Assembly: GCA_934597345.1 (NCBI GenBank)
Contig: CAKTRJ010000001.1
Location: 1-64,000, forward strand
DNA: 64,000 nt
Direction: 5' to 3'
DNA from: an uncultured Oscillospiraceae bacterium
Lineage (GTDB): Bacteria; Bacillota; Clostridia; Oscillospirales; Oscillospiraceae
Part shown: positions 57,402 to 64,000 of the stretch, one piece after another
Numbering within the stretch: the stretch's first letter is position 1
How the letters are laid out: each line of letters opens with the position of its first letter
Program-made: the position numbers and the translations under genes
Notes under the pieces: model-generated
Told to the model about the DNA's origin: nothing
The model's database searches: none
Seen by the model: the letters and a program-made list of their open reading frames with translations, nothing else

Positions 57402-58739
57402 ATGAAGAAAGAGCTGGGCCATGTGGCCATCTATGACGCCAGAGAGCTGGGCGTTCCCCGTATGCTGCTGCTGGGTCTGCAGCACCTGTTCGCCATGTTC
57501 GGCGCAACCGTGCTGGTGCCCATTCTGGTCACCAACTACGGCCTGCCCCTGTCCATCCAGACTACCCTGCTGTTCGCGGGCCTGGGCACGCTGCTGTTCC
57601 ACCTGTGCACCAAGTTCAAGGTTCCCGCTTTCCTGGGTTCCTCCTTTGCCTTCCTGGGCGGCTTCCAAGCCGTTGCAGAACTGGACGCCGGTAAGTTCGC
57701 CAATATGACCGGCGAGGAAAAGCTGCCCTACGCCTTGGGCGGCGTGGTGGTGGCAGGCCTGCTGTATCTGGTGCTGGCCCTGCTGTTCAAGCTGGTGGGC
57801 GCCAAGAAGGTCATGCGCTTCTTCCCGCCCATCGTCACCGGCCCCATCATCATCCTGATCGGTCTGAACCTGTCCGGCACCGCCATCAGCAACGCTTCCA
57901 CCAACTGGTGGCTGGCCCTGGTGGCCATCGCCACCATCATCGTGGCCAATATCTGGGGTAAGGGCATGGTCAAGATCATCCCCATCCTGCTGGGTGTGGT
58001 GGTCAGCTACATCGTGGCCCTGATCACCGGCCAGGTGGTCTTTACCGAGGTGCACGATGCTGAACTGCTGGGCCTCCAGCAGTTCGTGATCGCCAAGTTT
58101 GACATCACCTCCATCCTTGTCATGGCCCCCATCGCCATCGCCGCCATGATGGAGCACATCGGCGATATCTCCGCCATCTCATCCACCACCGGTAAGAACT
58201 TTATCGAGGACCCCGGCCTGCACCGCACCCTGCTGGGCGACGGTCTGGCTACCGCCATGGCCGGTATGTTTGGCGGCCCTGCCAACACCACTTACGGTGA
58301 GAACACCGGCGTGCTGGCCCTCAGCAGGGTCTACGATCCCCGTGTCATCCGTCTGGCCGCCATCTACGCCATCATCCTGAGCTTCTCCCCCAAGTTTGAC
58401 GCGCTGGTCAACTCCATCCCCACCGCCATCGTGGGCGGCGTCAGCTTCGTCCTCTACGGTATGATCTCCGCCGTGGGCGTCCGCAACGTGGTGGAGAACA
58501 AGGTGGATCTGACCAAGTCCCGCAACCTGATCATCGCCGCGGTGATCTTCGTCAGCGGTCTGGGCTTCAGCTCCACCGGCGGTATCACCTTCACCGTTGG
58601 TAGCGCCGACATCACCCTGACCGGCCTGGCCATCGCCGCTCTGGCGGGCGTGATCCTGAACGCCATCCTGCCCGGCAACGACTACGAATTCGGCACCAGC
58701 GTCGAGGGCGACAAGTCCGCCGACCTGGGCAGCTATTAA
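57402..58739 (+). CDS. NCS2-family uracil/xanthine permease (UraA-like)
   Basis: A 445-residue nucleobase transporter with 14 predicted membrane segments. Hallmarks are LLGLQHLFAMFGATVLVPIL (about 22-41), FLGSSFAFLGGFQA (about 75), the substrate-binding MMEHIGDISAIS (about 249-260) and GGPANTTYGENTGVLALSRVYDP (about 288-310). The EHIGD and NTTYGEN motifs resemble uracil permeases more than xanthine permeases. It imports the base with protons. AAAGAGAGG precedes ATG 57402. It may be controlled by the attenuator at 57301. Confidence 0.9.
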   Translation: MKKELGHVAIYDARELGVPRMLLLGLQHLFAMFGATVLVPILVTNYGLPLSIQTTLLFAGLGTLLFHLCTKFKVPAFLGSSFAFLGGFQAVAELDAGKFANMTGEEKLPYALGGVVVAGLLYLVLALLFKLVGAKKVMRFFPPIVTGPIIILIGLNLSGTAISNASTNWWLALVAIATIIVANIWGKGMVKIIPILLGVVVSYIVALITGQVVFTEVHDAELLGLQQFVIAKFDITSILVMAPIAIAAMMEHIGDISAISSTTGKNFIEDPGLHRTLLGDGLATAMAGMFGGPANTTYGENTGVLALSRVYDPRVIRLAAIYAIILSFSPKFDALVNSIPTAIVGGVSFVLYGMISAVGVRNVVENKVDLTKSRNLIIAAVIFVSGLGFSSTGGITFTVGSADITLTGLAIAALAGVILNAILPGNDYEFGTSVEGDKSADLGSY

Positions 58740-58740
58740 G

Positions 58741-58792
58741 AGACAAAATAAAAGCCAGGCTCCGAGAGGAGCCTGGTTTTTTTATTTTGTCT
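58741..58792. terminator. Bidirectional terminator
   Basis: A long stem (CCAGGCTCC with GGAGCCTGG around GAGA, extended by AGACAAAATAAAA/TTTTATTTTGTCT arms) between the permease gene and malQ. Confidence 0.9.
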
Positions 58793-58793
58793 C

Positions 58794-58852
58794 AGTGAAA
58801 AGTGAAAAGAGAAGAGTGAAGAGTTGTGGTATGCCGCTGAAGCGGCATGATC
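58794..58852. repeat. Dispersed repeat, family E, copy 2
   Basis: CAGTGAAAAGTGAAAAGAGA and GTATGCCGCTGAAGCGGC; related to 35651-35711. It touches the 3' end of malQ. Confidence 0.6.
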
Positions 58853-58856
58853 AAAA

Positions 58857-60395
58857 TTATTTATCTTCTTCCGCTGCTGTCTCTTTTTCGGCCGTCTCCT
58901 CCGCACGCTTCTCCGTGCGGCTGTACATGACGGTCATGTCATAGATCTTTTTCGCCAGTTCGTCGTTGGCCTCGCCGGGCAGCAGACGCCACTGCCAGTT
59001 GCCGCCCAGGATGCCGGGCGTGTTCATGCGGTGGTACTGTCCCAGGCCCAGATAGTCCTGCATCTGGGCTACGAACAGGTCGGCCACGCTGCTCTGTCCG
59101 CCCCGGAGGATGCCCCAATGGAAGCCCTCCTCATCGTTCAGACCCAGATAGCGCTTGGCGTAGGCGATATCCGCCGGCGCGGCCTCATGCCGCCACAGCT
59201 CCACCGGGCTGTTGTCATGGGTGCCGGTATAGCACACGCAGTGCCGGGGATAGGTGTGGGGCAGATAATTGCTGGTGTCGCGGGAGTCGAAGGCGAACTC
59301 CAGCACCTTCATGCCGGGCCAGCCGGAATCGTGCAGCAGCTGCTGTACCGAAGGCGTGGGATACCCCAGATCCTCGGCGATGAACTCCAGATGGGGGAAC
59401 CAGCCGGTCAGGGCACTGACCAGCGACATGCCGGGGCCCTGGCACCACTTGCCGTTGCGGGCGGTCTCTTCGCCGTAGGGCACCGCCCAATAGGTGTCCA
59501 GCCCGCGGAAATGGTCGATGCGGATCACGTCGTACAGCTTGCCAGCGCCGTCGATGCGGCGGATCCACCAGCCGTAGCCGTCCGCCTGCATGGCGTCCCA
59601 GCGGTACAGGGGCGTGCCCCACAGCTGGCCGTCCGCGCTGAAATAGTCAGGCGGTACGCCGCTGACGGCGGTGGGGATGCACTGGTCGTCCAGCTGGAAG
59701 AACTGAGGCTCTGCCCACACGTCGGCGCTGTCCATGGGGACATAGATGGGCAGGTCGCCGATCACCTGAATGTCCTGCTTGTGCAGGTACTCCCGCAGCG
59801 CCGTCCACTGCCGGAAGAACAGAAACTGGATATAGATGAACAGCTCCACATCCTCCCGCAGCTCTGTGCGGTATTTCTCCAGCACCTCCGGCGTTTTCCG
59901 CAGGCGCAGCGCCTGGTCGGGCCATTCCGTCCAGGACTTCATGCCGAAGTGACGCTTGCAGGCCATGTAGAGGGCGTAGTCCTCCAGCCAGCGGCCGTTT
60001 TCCTCACGGAAGGCGGCTACGGCTCCGGCGTCACGCTGCCAGCCCCGCTTTTTGGCCAGCGCCAGCACCTTGAAGCGGCTCTCGTAGATCTTGCCGTAGT
60101 CCACATAGCGGGGCTCGGTGCCCCACTGGCACTTGGTGATCTCGCTCTTTTTCAGCAGGCCGTCGGCCGCCAGCATGTCCAGATCGATGAAGTAGGGATT
60201 TCCGGCAAAGGTGGAAAAGCTCTGATAGGGGGAGTCACCGTAGCTGGTGGGACCAAGGGGCAGCATCTGCCAATAGTGCTGCCCGGCGGCATGGAGGAAA
60301 TCGGCAAATTCATAGGCTGCCTTGCCCAGCGTGCCGATGCCATAGGGGGACGGCAGGGAGGAGACAGCAAGTAAAATACCACTGGAACGTTTCAT
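58857..60395 (-). CDS. malQ: 4-alpha-glucanotransferase MalQ
   Basis: A 512-residue GH77 enzyme that transfers glucan segments between maltodextrins. Motifs in order: PSPYGIGTLG (about 16), QMLPLGPTSYGDSPYQSFS (about 43-60), GDLPIYVPMDSADVW (about 218), DVIRIDHFRGLDTYWAVP (nucleophile Asp, about 296), EFIAEDLG (acid/base Glu, about 343) and YTGTHDNSPV (transition-state Asp, about 396). The last 25 residues are an extra Glu/Ala-rich tail. It is the last gene of the maltodextrin cluster, separated from the permease genes by two hairpins, so its level may differ. Confidence 0.94.
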   Translation of the reverse strand: MKRSSGILLAVSSLPSPYGIGTLGKAAYEFADFLHAAGQHYWQMLPLGPTSYGDSPYQSFSTFAGNPYFIDLDMLAADGLLKKSEITKCQWGTEPRYVDYGKIYESRFKVLALAKKRGWQRDAGAVAAFREENGRWLEDYALYMACKRHFGMKSWTEWPDQALRLRKTPEVLEKYRTELREDVELFIYIQFLFFRQWTALREYLHKQDIQVIGDLPIYVPMDSADVWAEPQFFQLDDQCIPTAVSGVPPDYFSADGQLWGTPLYRWDAMQADGYGWWIRRIDGAGKLYDVIRIDHFRGLDTYWAVPYGEETARNGKWCQGPGMSLVSALTGWFPHLEFIAEDLGYPTPSVQQLLHDSGWPGMKVLEFAFDSRDTSNYLPHTYPRHCVCYTGTHDNSPVELWRHEAAPADIAYAKRYLGLNDEEGFHWGILRGGQSSVADLFVAQMQDYLGLGQYHRMNTPGILGGNWQWRLLPGEANDELAKKIYDMTVMYSRTEKRAEETAEKETAAEEDK

Positions 60396-60436
60396 AGTAA
60401 TGATCTTTCCCTCGTTTTGATGATGATAGTGTGATA

Positions 60437-60465
60437 CAGGGCGGGACAGGAACTGTCCCGCCCTG
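60437..60465 (-). terminator. Hairpin between permease gene and malQ
   Basis: CAGGGCGGGACA pairs with TGTCCCGCCCTG around 5 bases. A second hairpin (GGCAATGAAATC/GATTTCATGCC, 60485-60510) lies closer to the permease stop. Neither has a T tract on the minus strand, so they may set relative mRNA levels rather than stop transcription fully. Confidence 0.5.
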
Positions 60466-60518
60466 CGGATCGATGAATTTTTTTGGCAATGAAATCGTCA
60501 GATTTCATGCCAGTTGCT

Positions 60519-61376
60519 TTATCCCTTCACAGCACCGGCAGCCACACCCTTGATGATATGCTTCTGGCAGCAGAGATAGAAGATGATGACCGGCAGAATG
60601 CTCAGCAGGATCAGCGCCATGGTAGCGCCCATATCCACCTGACCGTAGCTCCCCTTCAGATACTGGATAACAATGGGGATGGTGCGGTATTCGTTCAGAT
60701 CCAGCACCAGATAGGGCAGCAGGAAGTCGTTCCACACCCACATGATCTCCAGCACGCCCACGGAAATGAAGGTGGGCTTCAGCATAGGCAGCACCACAAG
60801 GAAGAAGGTGCGCAGCGGGCCGCAGCCGTCAATGGCGGCCGCCTCCTCGATCTCCAGCGGGATAGTCTTGACGAAGCCGGAGAACATGAACACGGCCAGT
60901 CCCGCGCCAAAGCCCAGATAGACCACCGGGATCGTCCAGGGCGTATCCAGGTGCAGCTTATTGGCCGTGCGGGACAGGGTGAACATCACCATCTGGAACG
61001 GCACCACCATGGAGAACACGCACAGGTAGTATACGATCTTGCTGAACAGGCTCCCCACGCGCGCCACATACCAGGCGGCCATAGAGGTGCACAGCAGGAT
61101 CAGTCCCGAGGACACCACAGTGATAAACAGGCTGAAGAATACAGCCTTGATAAAGGGATAGCTGCCGAAGGTCATGCCCTTGACGTAGTTCTGCAGTCCC
61201 ATAAAGGTGTCGGAGTTGGGCAGGGCAAAGGTCTCCGTGTTGACGGCGGCGTTTGTCTTGAAGGAGTTGATCAGCACGATCAGGATGGGCAGCACGTAGA
61301 TGACGCAGATCACGGTGAATACCACTGTCAGCGCCATCTTGCGGCGATCCTCCCGGGTTTTCAGACCTTTTTTCAT
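60519..61376 (-). CDS. Carbohydrate ABC transporter permease, MalG-like
   Basis: A 285-residue inner permease subunit with six membrane helices. The EAA loop that docks the ATPase is EIEEAAAIDGCGPLRTFFLVVLPMLKP (about 181-207). ATG 61376 overlaps the upstream stop (TGATG); a GTG one codon earlier has better ribosome-binding-site spacing and cannot be excluded. No ATPase gene is in the cluster, so a shared MsmK-type ATPase elsewhere is probably used, as is usual for such importers. Confidence 0.9.
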   Translation of the reverse strand: MKKGLKTREDRRKMALTVVFTVICVIYVLPILIVLINSFKTNAAVNTETFALPNSDTFMGLQNYVKGMTFGSYPFIKAVFFSLFITVVSSGLILLCTSMAAWYVARVGSLFSKIVYYLCVFSMVVPFQMVMFTLSRTANKLHLDTPWTIPVVYLGFGAGLAVFMFSGFVKTIPLEIEEAAAIDGCGPLRTFFLVVLPMLKPTFISVGVLEIMWVWNDFLLPYLVLDLNEYRTIPIVIQYLKGSYGQVDMGATMALILLSILPVIIFYLCCQKHIIKGVAAGAVKG

Positions 61377-62299
61377 CACTGCTGTACCTCCTTTTTACGG
61401 GTGGAGCGCAGCTGGATCAAGCCGATGGCCGCCACCAGAATGAAGAACAGAACCGCCTTGGCCTGCGCCGTGCCGCGGTTGTTGCCGCTGGAGGAATAGA
61501 AGGAGTTGTAGATGTTCAGCGCCAGCATCTCCGTGGTTTTGATGACGCTGCCGTCCGCTTGTTGCAGGAAAGGACGCCCCTCCGTCAGCGCCAGGTTCTG
61601 GTCAAACAGCTTGAAGCCGTTGGTCAGGGTCAGGAAGATGCAGATGGTGAAGGAGCTCATCATGTTGGGAATGGTGACCTTCCACAGTGTCTGCCAGCGG
61701 GTGGCACCGTCGATGCGGGCGGCCTCCAGCATATCCTCCGGCACAGCCTGCAGTCCGGCGATGTAGATGATCATCATGTAGCCCACCTGCTGCCAGCAGA
61801 TCAGGATGATCAGTCCCCAGAAGCCGTATTTGCTGTTGAGCACCACAGAGCTGTTGTACTTCACCAGAATGCCGTCGAAGATCATGGACCAGATGTAGCC
61901 CAGCACGATGCCGCCGATCAGGTTAGGCATAAAGAACACGGTGCGGAACAGGTTGGAGCCTTTGATGTTCTGGGTCAGCGCATAGGCCACCGCAAAGGCC
62001 AGCGTGTTGATAAGCAGCACCGACACAAAGGCGAACAGCGCCGTGAACCAGAAGGCGTGCAGGAAGCTGCTGTCGGAGAAGGCTTTCACATAATTGTCAA
62101 AACCCACCCACGACCACTGGCTGATGAGCTTGAACTTACAGAAGGACAAAAACGCGCCCTGCAGGAAGGGCCACAGAAACCCGATGCAAAAGGCGGCGAA
62201 GGTGGGCAGCAGAAACAGCCACACCATCCGTTGAATAGGCCGGCGGATCAGACGGCTGTTCAGTGCCGCCGTATCCCGTTTTCGTTGAAATCGCTTCAT
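61376..62299 (-). CDS. Carbohydrate ABC transporter permease, MalF-like
   Basis: A 307-residue permease with six membrane helices and the EAA loop EDMLEAARIDGATRWQTLWKVTIP (about 196-219). It forms a heterodimer with the next gene product, coupled by a one-base overlap (TGATG). ATG 62299 follows AGGAG; an upstream in-frame ATG lacks a ribosome binding site. A strong hairpin separates it from the binding-protein gene upstream. Confidence 0.9.
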   Translation of the reverse strand: MKRFQRKRDTAALNSRLIRRPIQRMVWLFLLPTFAAFCIGFLWPFLQGAFLSFCKFKLISQWSWVGFDNYVKAFSDSSFLHAFWFTALFAFVSVLLINTLAFAVAYALTQNIKGSNLFRTVFFMPNLIGGIVLGYIWSMIFDGILVKYNSSVVLNSKYGFWGLIILICWQQVGYMMIIYIAGLQAVPEDMLEAARIDGATRWQTLWKVTIPNMMSSFTICIFLTLTNGFKLFDQNLALTEGRPFLQQADGSVIKTTEMLALNIYNSFYSSSGNNRGTAQAKAVLFFILVAAIGLIQLRSTRKKEVQQ

Positions 62300-62398
62300 T
62301 TGACCACTCCTGTTCTCCATCATATCGTTATGGCGAAAGCTCTTGGCCGAAGGCCCTTCGGCCGACAGCTTTCGTCACACCCTGTGTGTCAAAGAGAG

Positions 62399-62433
62399 AA
62401 ACAGGGGGCGGGCGAAAAGCCCGCCCCCTGTTT
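62399..62433 (-). terminator. Intercistronic hairpin between binding protein and permease genes
   Basis: A 15-bp stem (62399-62413 with 62419-62433) around GAAAA. Such hairpins downstream of binding-protein genes usually give partial termination and 3' protection, keeping the binding protein in excess. Confidence 0.7.
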
Positions 62434-62454
62434 TATGCAGTTTCCGGAGATACG

Positions 62455-63771
62455 TTAGGCGTTCTCGTTGGCGTACTGGGTAGCCCAGCCTTCCACGAAA
62501 GCGGTCTTGACGTCGTCCCAGCTGCCGTTGTCAGCGGTGTACTTGCTCAGAGCATCCACCACGGCGGCACGCCAATCGTTCACAGCGGGCGTATAGTTGA
62601 AGGCCCAGGTGACAGGATAGCAGCCGTTGGCAACGTACTCGTTGGCCAGAGCGCTGAACGGATTGGAGGGAGCCTTGGAGGACTTGAAGGGGCAAGCGCC
62701 GAACTGCTCGGACATCATGGTGGTGCCCTCGTCAGAGGTAACGACCCACTTCAGGAAGTCCAGAGTAGCCTGGATGTCCTCGGGCTTGGCGTTCTTGTTG
62801 ACGGACCAGTAGTTCTCGGTACCGGTGCACAGGCCGGCCTTCTCCTCGCCTTCCACGCCGCAGTAGATGGGGATCATGGTCAGATCATCGGGGTTCATGG
62901 CGAACTTGTCAGCAGCGGTCAGGTTGCTGTACTCCCAGGTGCCGTTCTGATAGAACACAGCCTTGCCCTCGCCGAACTCAGCCTCAGCCTGATCGCCGGT
63001 AGCGGTCAGCAGGGCGGCGCCGGTGGTGGCGGAGTCAGTGATGTACAGATCCCAAACGTTCTTGTAGTTGTCCAGATAAGTACCCTTGATGGTGGCGGGC
63101 TTGGAGCTCACGCTGTCGTCACGGAACTCATAGAACAGAGGCATATTGGCCAGGTGGCCGGAGAAGCGCCAGGAGGAGCTGCCGTCCAGACCGGCGGAGG
63201 TGAAGGCGTCGAAGCCCAGCTCGGAAGCACGGGCGTGAATGTCGTCAGCAACGGCCTTCAGGGTCTCAAAGTTGGTGATTTCGTCCACGGAGTGACCGGC
63301 CTGCTCCAGCAGAGCCTTGTTGACGATGATGCCGTAGGTCTCCAGGCAGTAGGCGATGGAGATGACCTCACCGTTGGCGTTCTTCAGAGCGTAGTCCTTG
63401 GAAGCCAGCTCGTTGTACACGTCGGTGCTGCTCAGATCGTAGCAGAAATCACCCCAGGTAGCCACGCCGCCCTCGTTGCACTGGAACAGGGTGGGAGCGG
63501 CATCCTTGTCCATCTCGGACACCAGCATGGTCTCGTACTCGCCGGAGGCGGCGGTCACGACCTTGACAGGCACGCCGGTCTGCTCGGTGTAGGTCTTGGC
63601 CAGAGCCTGCCAGGCATCCTCGGCCTCAGGCTTGAAGTTCAGGTAGTACACGCTGCCGGTGGCAGTGGTGTCACCATCGCCGTTGCCCTGTGCGTCATTG
63701 TTTCCGCCGCCGCAGGCGACCAGAGACAAAGCCATCACAAGAGCAAGAATCAGTGCAAGAAACTTCTTCAT
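62455..63771 (-). CDS. Sugar-binding lipoprotein of an ABC importer
   Basis: A 438-residue extracellular solute-binding protein (family 1). The signal peptide has lipobox LSLVACG (Cys about residue 20), followed by a Gly/Asn/Asp linker. The mature domain shows the usual order: TLFQCNEGGVATW, SIAYCLETYGIIVNKALLEQAG (hinge), GEGKAVFYQNGTWEYSN, and a late SVNKNAKPEDIQATLDFLKWV. Proximity to MalQ makes maltodextrin or another alpha-glucan oligomer the likely ligand. AAGGAG precedes ATG 63771. Confidence 0.92.
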   Translation of the reverse strand: MKKFLALILALVMALSLVACGGGNNDAQGNGDGDTTATGSVYYLNFKPEAEDAWQALAKTYTEQTGVPVKVVTAASGEYETMLVSEMDKDAAPTLFQCNEGGVATWGDFCYDLSSTDVYNELASKDYALKNANGEVISIAYCLETYGIIVNKALLEQAGHSVDEITNFETLKAVADDIHARASELGFDAFTSAGLDGSSSWRFSGHLANMPLFYEFRDDSVSSKPATIKGTYLDNYKNVWDLYITDSATTGAALLTATGDQAEAEFGEGKAVFYQNGTWEYSNLTAADKFAMNPDDLTMIPIYCGVEGEEKAGLCTGTENYWSVNKNAKPEDIQATLDFLKWVVTSDEGTTMMSEQFGACPFKSSKAPSNPFSALANEYVANGCYPVTWAFNYTPAVNDWRAAVVDALSKYTADNGSWDDVKTAFVEGWATQYANENA

Positions 63772-63819
63772 GTTGATGATCTCCTTCAATTCAATATTTA
63801 TTTTCACAGTATGTACTGC

Positions 63820-63833
63820 AAAAAACGATTTCA
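63820..63833 (-). promoter_or_regulatory. LacI/CcpA-type operator upstream of the binding-protein gene
   Basis: The minus strand reads TGAAATCGTTTTTT, matching 12 of 14 positions of the cre consensus TGWNANCGNTNWCA and centred on CG like LacI-family sites. It could be read by the LacI protein coded next to it, or by CcpA. Confidence 0.5.
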
Positions 63834-63851
63834 TGCTTCCCATGGGAAGCA
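63834..63851. promoter_or_regulatory. Perfect 18-base palindrome
   Basis: TGCTTCCCATGGGAAGCA, directly beside the LacI-type site. It could be a second operator or part of a transcript-end structure. Confidence 0.4.
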
Positions 63852-63874
63852 GAAAAAGCGATATCGCTTTTTCT
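63851..63874 (-). terminator. Terminator of the LacI gene
   Basis: A perfect 24-base palindrome of A-rich arm, GCGATATCGC core and T-rich arm, just past the LacI stop on the minus strand. Confidence 0.7.
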
Positions 63875-63889
63875 ATGACCGGTTCTGTT

Positions 63890-64000
63890 TTATACCAACT
63901 TTTTCACGCTGCCGCCGATCCGCAGCACCGTGGGCAGCACCTCATGGCAATTGCCCGCGCGGCCCTCGATCATGTCCAGCAGGATCTCCATGCTGCGCTG
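63890..64000 (-). CDS. LacI-family regulator, C-terminal end (partial)
   Basis: The last 36 codons of a minus-strand gene that enters from the right edge: a helix (SMEILLDMIEG) followed by CHEVLPTVLRIGGSVKKLV and a stop at 63890-63892. This is the usual end of LacI/GalR proteins, where a final helix and a LPTxLxxRxS-like strand close the sensor domain (here LPTVLRIGGS). It lies directly upstream of the maltodextrin genes and probably controls them. Confidence 0.75.
   Translation of the reverse strand, partial: QRSMEILLDMIEGRAGNCHEVLPTVLRIGGSVKKLV

Noticed and set aside
1..64000. CRISPR arrays or restriction/defence islands
   Set aside because: No regular direct repeats with spacers and no Cas, methylase or nuclease-defence genes were seen; repeated DNA consists of palindromic intergenic elements.

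Overview
The window is a chromosomal segment of a GC-rich, low-GC-phylum Gram-positive bacterium, most likely a gut Oscillospiraceae/Clostridia member. The signs are strong AGGAGG-type ribosome binding sites, consensus sigma-A promoters, sporulation and germination genes (SpoIVB, a SpoVAF-like GerA-family protein with a sigma-G-type promoter), CtsR/McsA/ClpC, RNase Y with YmdB, BlaI/BlaR1-type modules, DUF6120 and DUF6273 domains, and many short intergenic repeats. Identity is inferred from gene content only. Layout: bases 1-363 are the end of an integrated element: the start of an element gene on the minus strand and the 3' half of a tRNA-Arg(CCT) used as attachment site. Bases 400-6400 hold a small export-type membrane protein, a candidate small RNA, an ECF sigma/anti-sigma pair, a zinc amidase, a small alarmone synthetase, tRNA-Ser(GGA) and TrkA. 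Bases 6600-13700 hold a small regulator, a three-gene YhgE/Pip membrane operon and a PadR-DUF6120-secreted-protein operon facing a small membrane gene. Bases 13800-24600 hold a degenerate OMP-decarboxylase-like gene coupled to a histidine-phosphatase/GNAT fusion and a YgiQ radical SAM protein, then endonuclease IV, YfcE, Smr, nitrilase, NhaC and class Ic aminotransferase genes and a lipoprotein. Bases 24600-28300 are the ctsR-mcsA-clpC heat-shock operon without mcsB. Bases 28600-41150 are mostly housekeeping: an unknown membrane protein, RlmI-type methyltransferase, amidases, rny, ymdB, YbaK, an SbcD/YhaO-like nuclease, asparaginase and the SpoVAF-like protein. Bases 41600-46200 hold DegV, a membrane-anchored XRE regulator, MATE, a Cys-rich small protein and SpoIVB. 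Bases 46370-48430 hold a serine-palmitoyltransferase-like alpha-oxoamine synthase overlapping a short-chain reductase, with an operator-like palindrome on its promoter. Bases 48500-55920 hold two consecutive BlaI plus M56 sensor-protease modules with very different, very long outer domains. Bases 56000-58740 hold a TetR gene that appears leaderless, an orphan holin, a 24-codon ORF with its own promoter and terminator, and an NCS2 permease. Bases 58850-64000 are a maltodextrin-type locus on the minus strand (LacI regulator, binding protein, two permeases, MalQ). The most promising candidates for undescribed biology are the oxoamine synthase/reductase pair, the twin M56 sensor modules, the decarboxylase pseudoenzyme operon, the PadR/DUF6120/secreted-protein operon, and the small transcription units at 0.96 kb and 57.2 kb.
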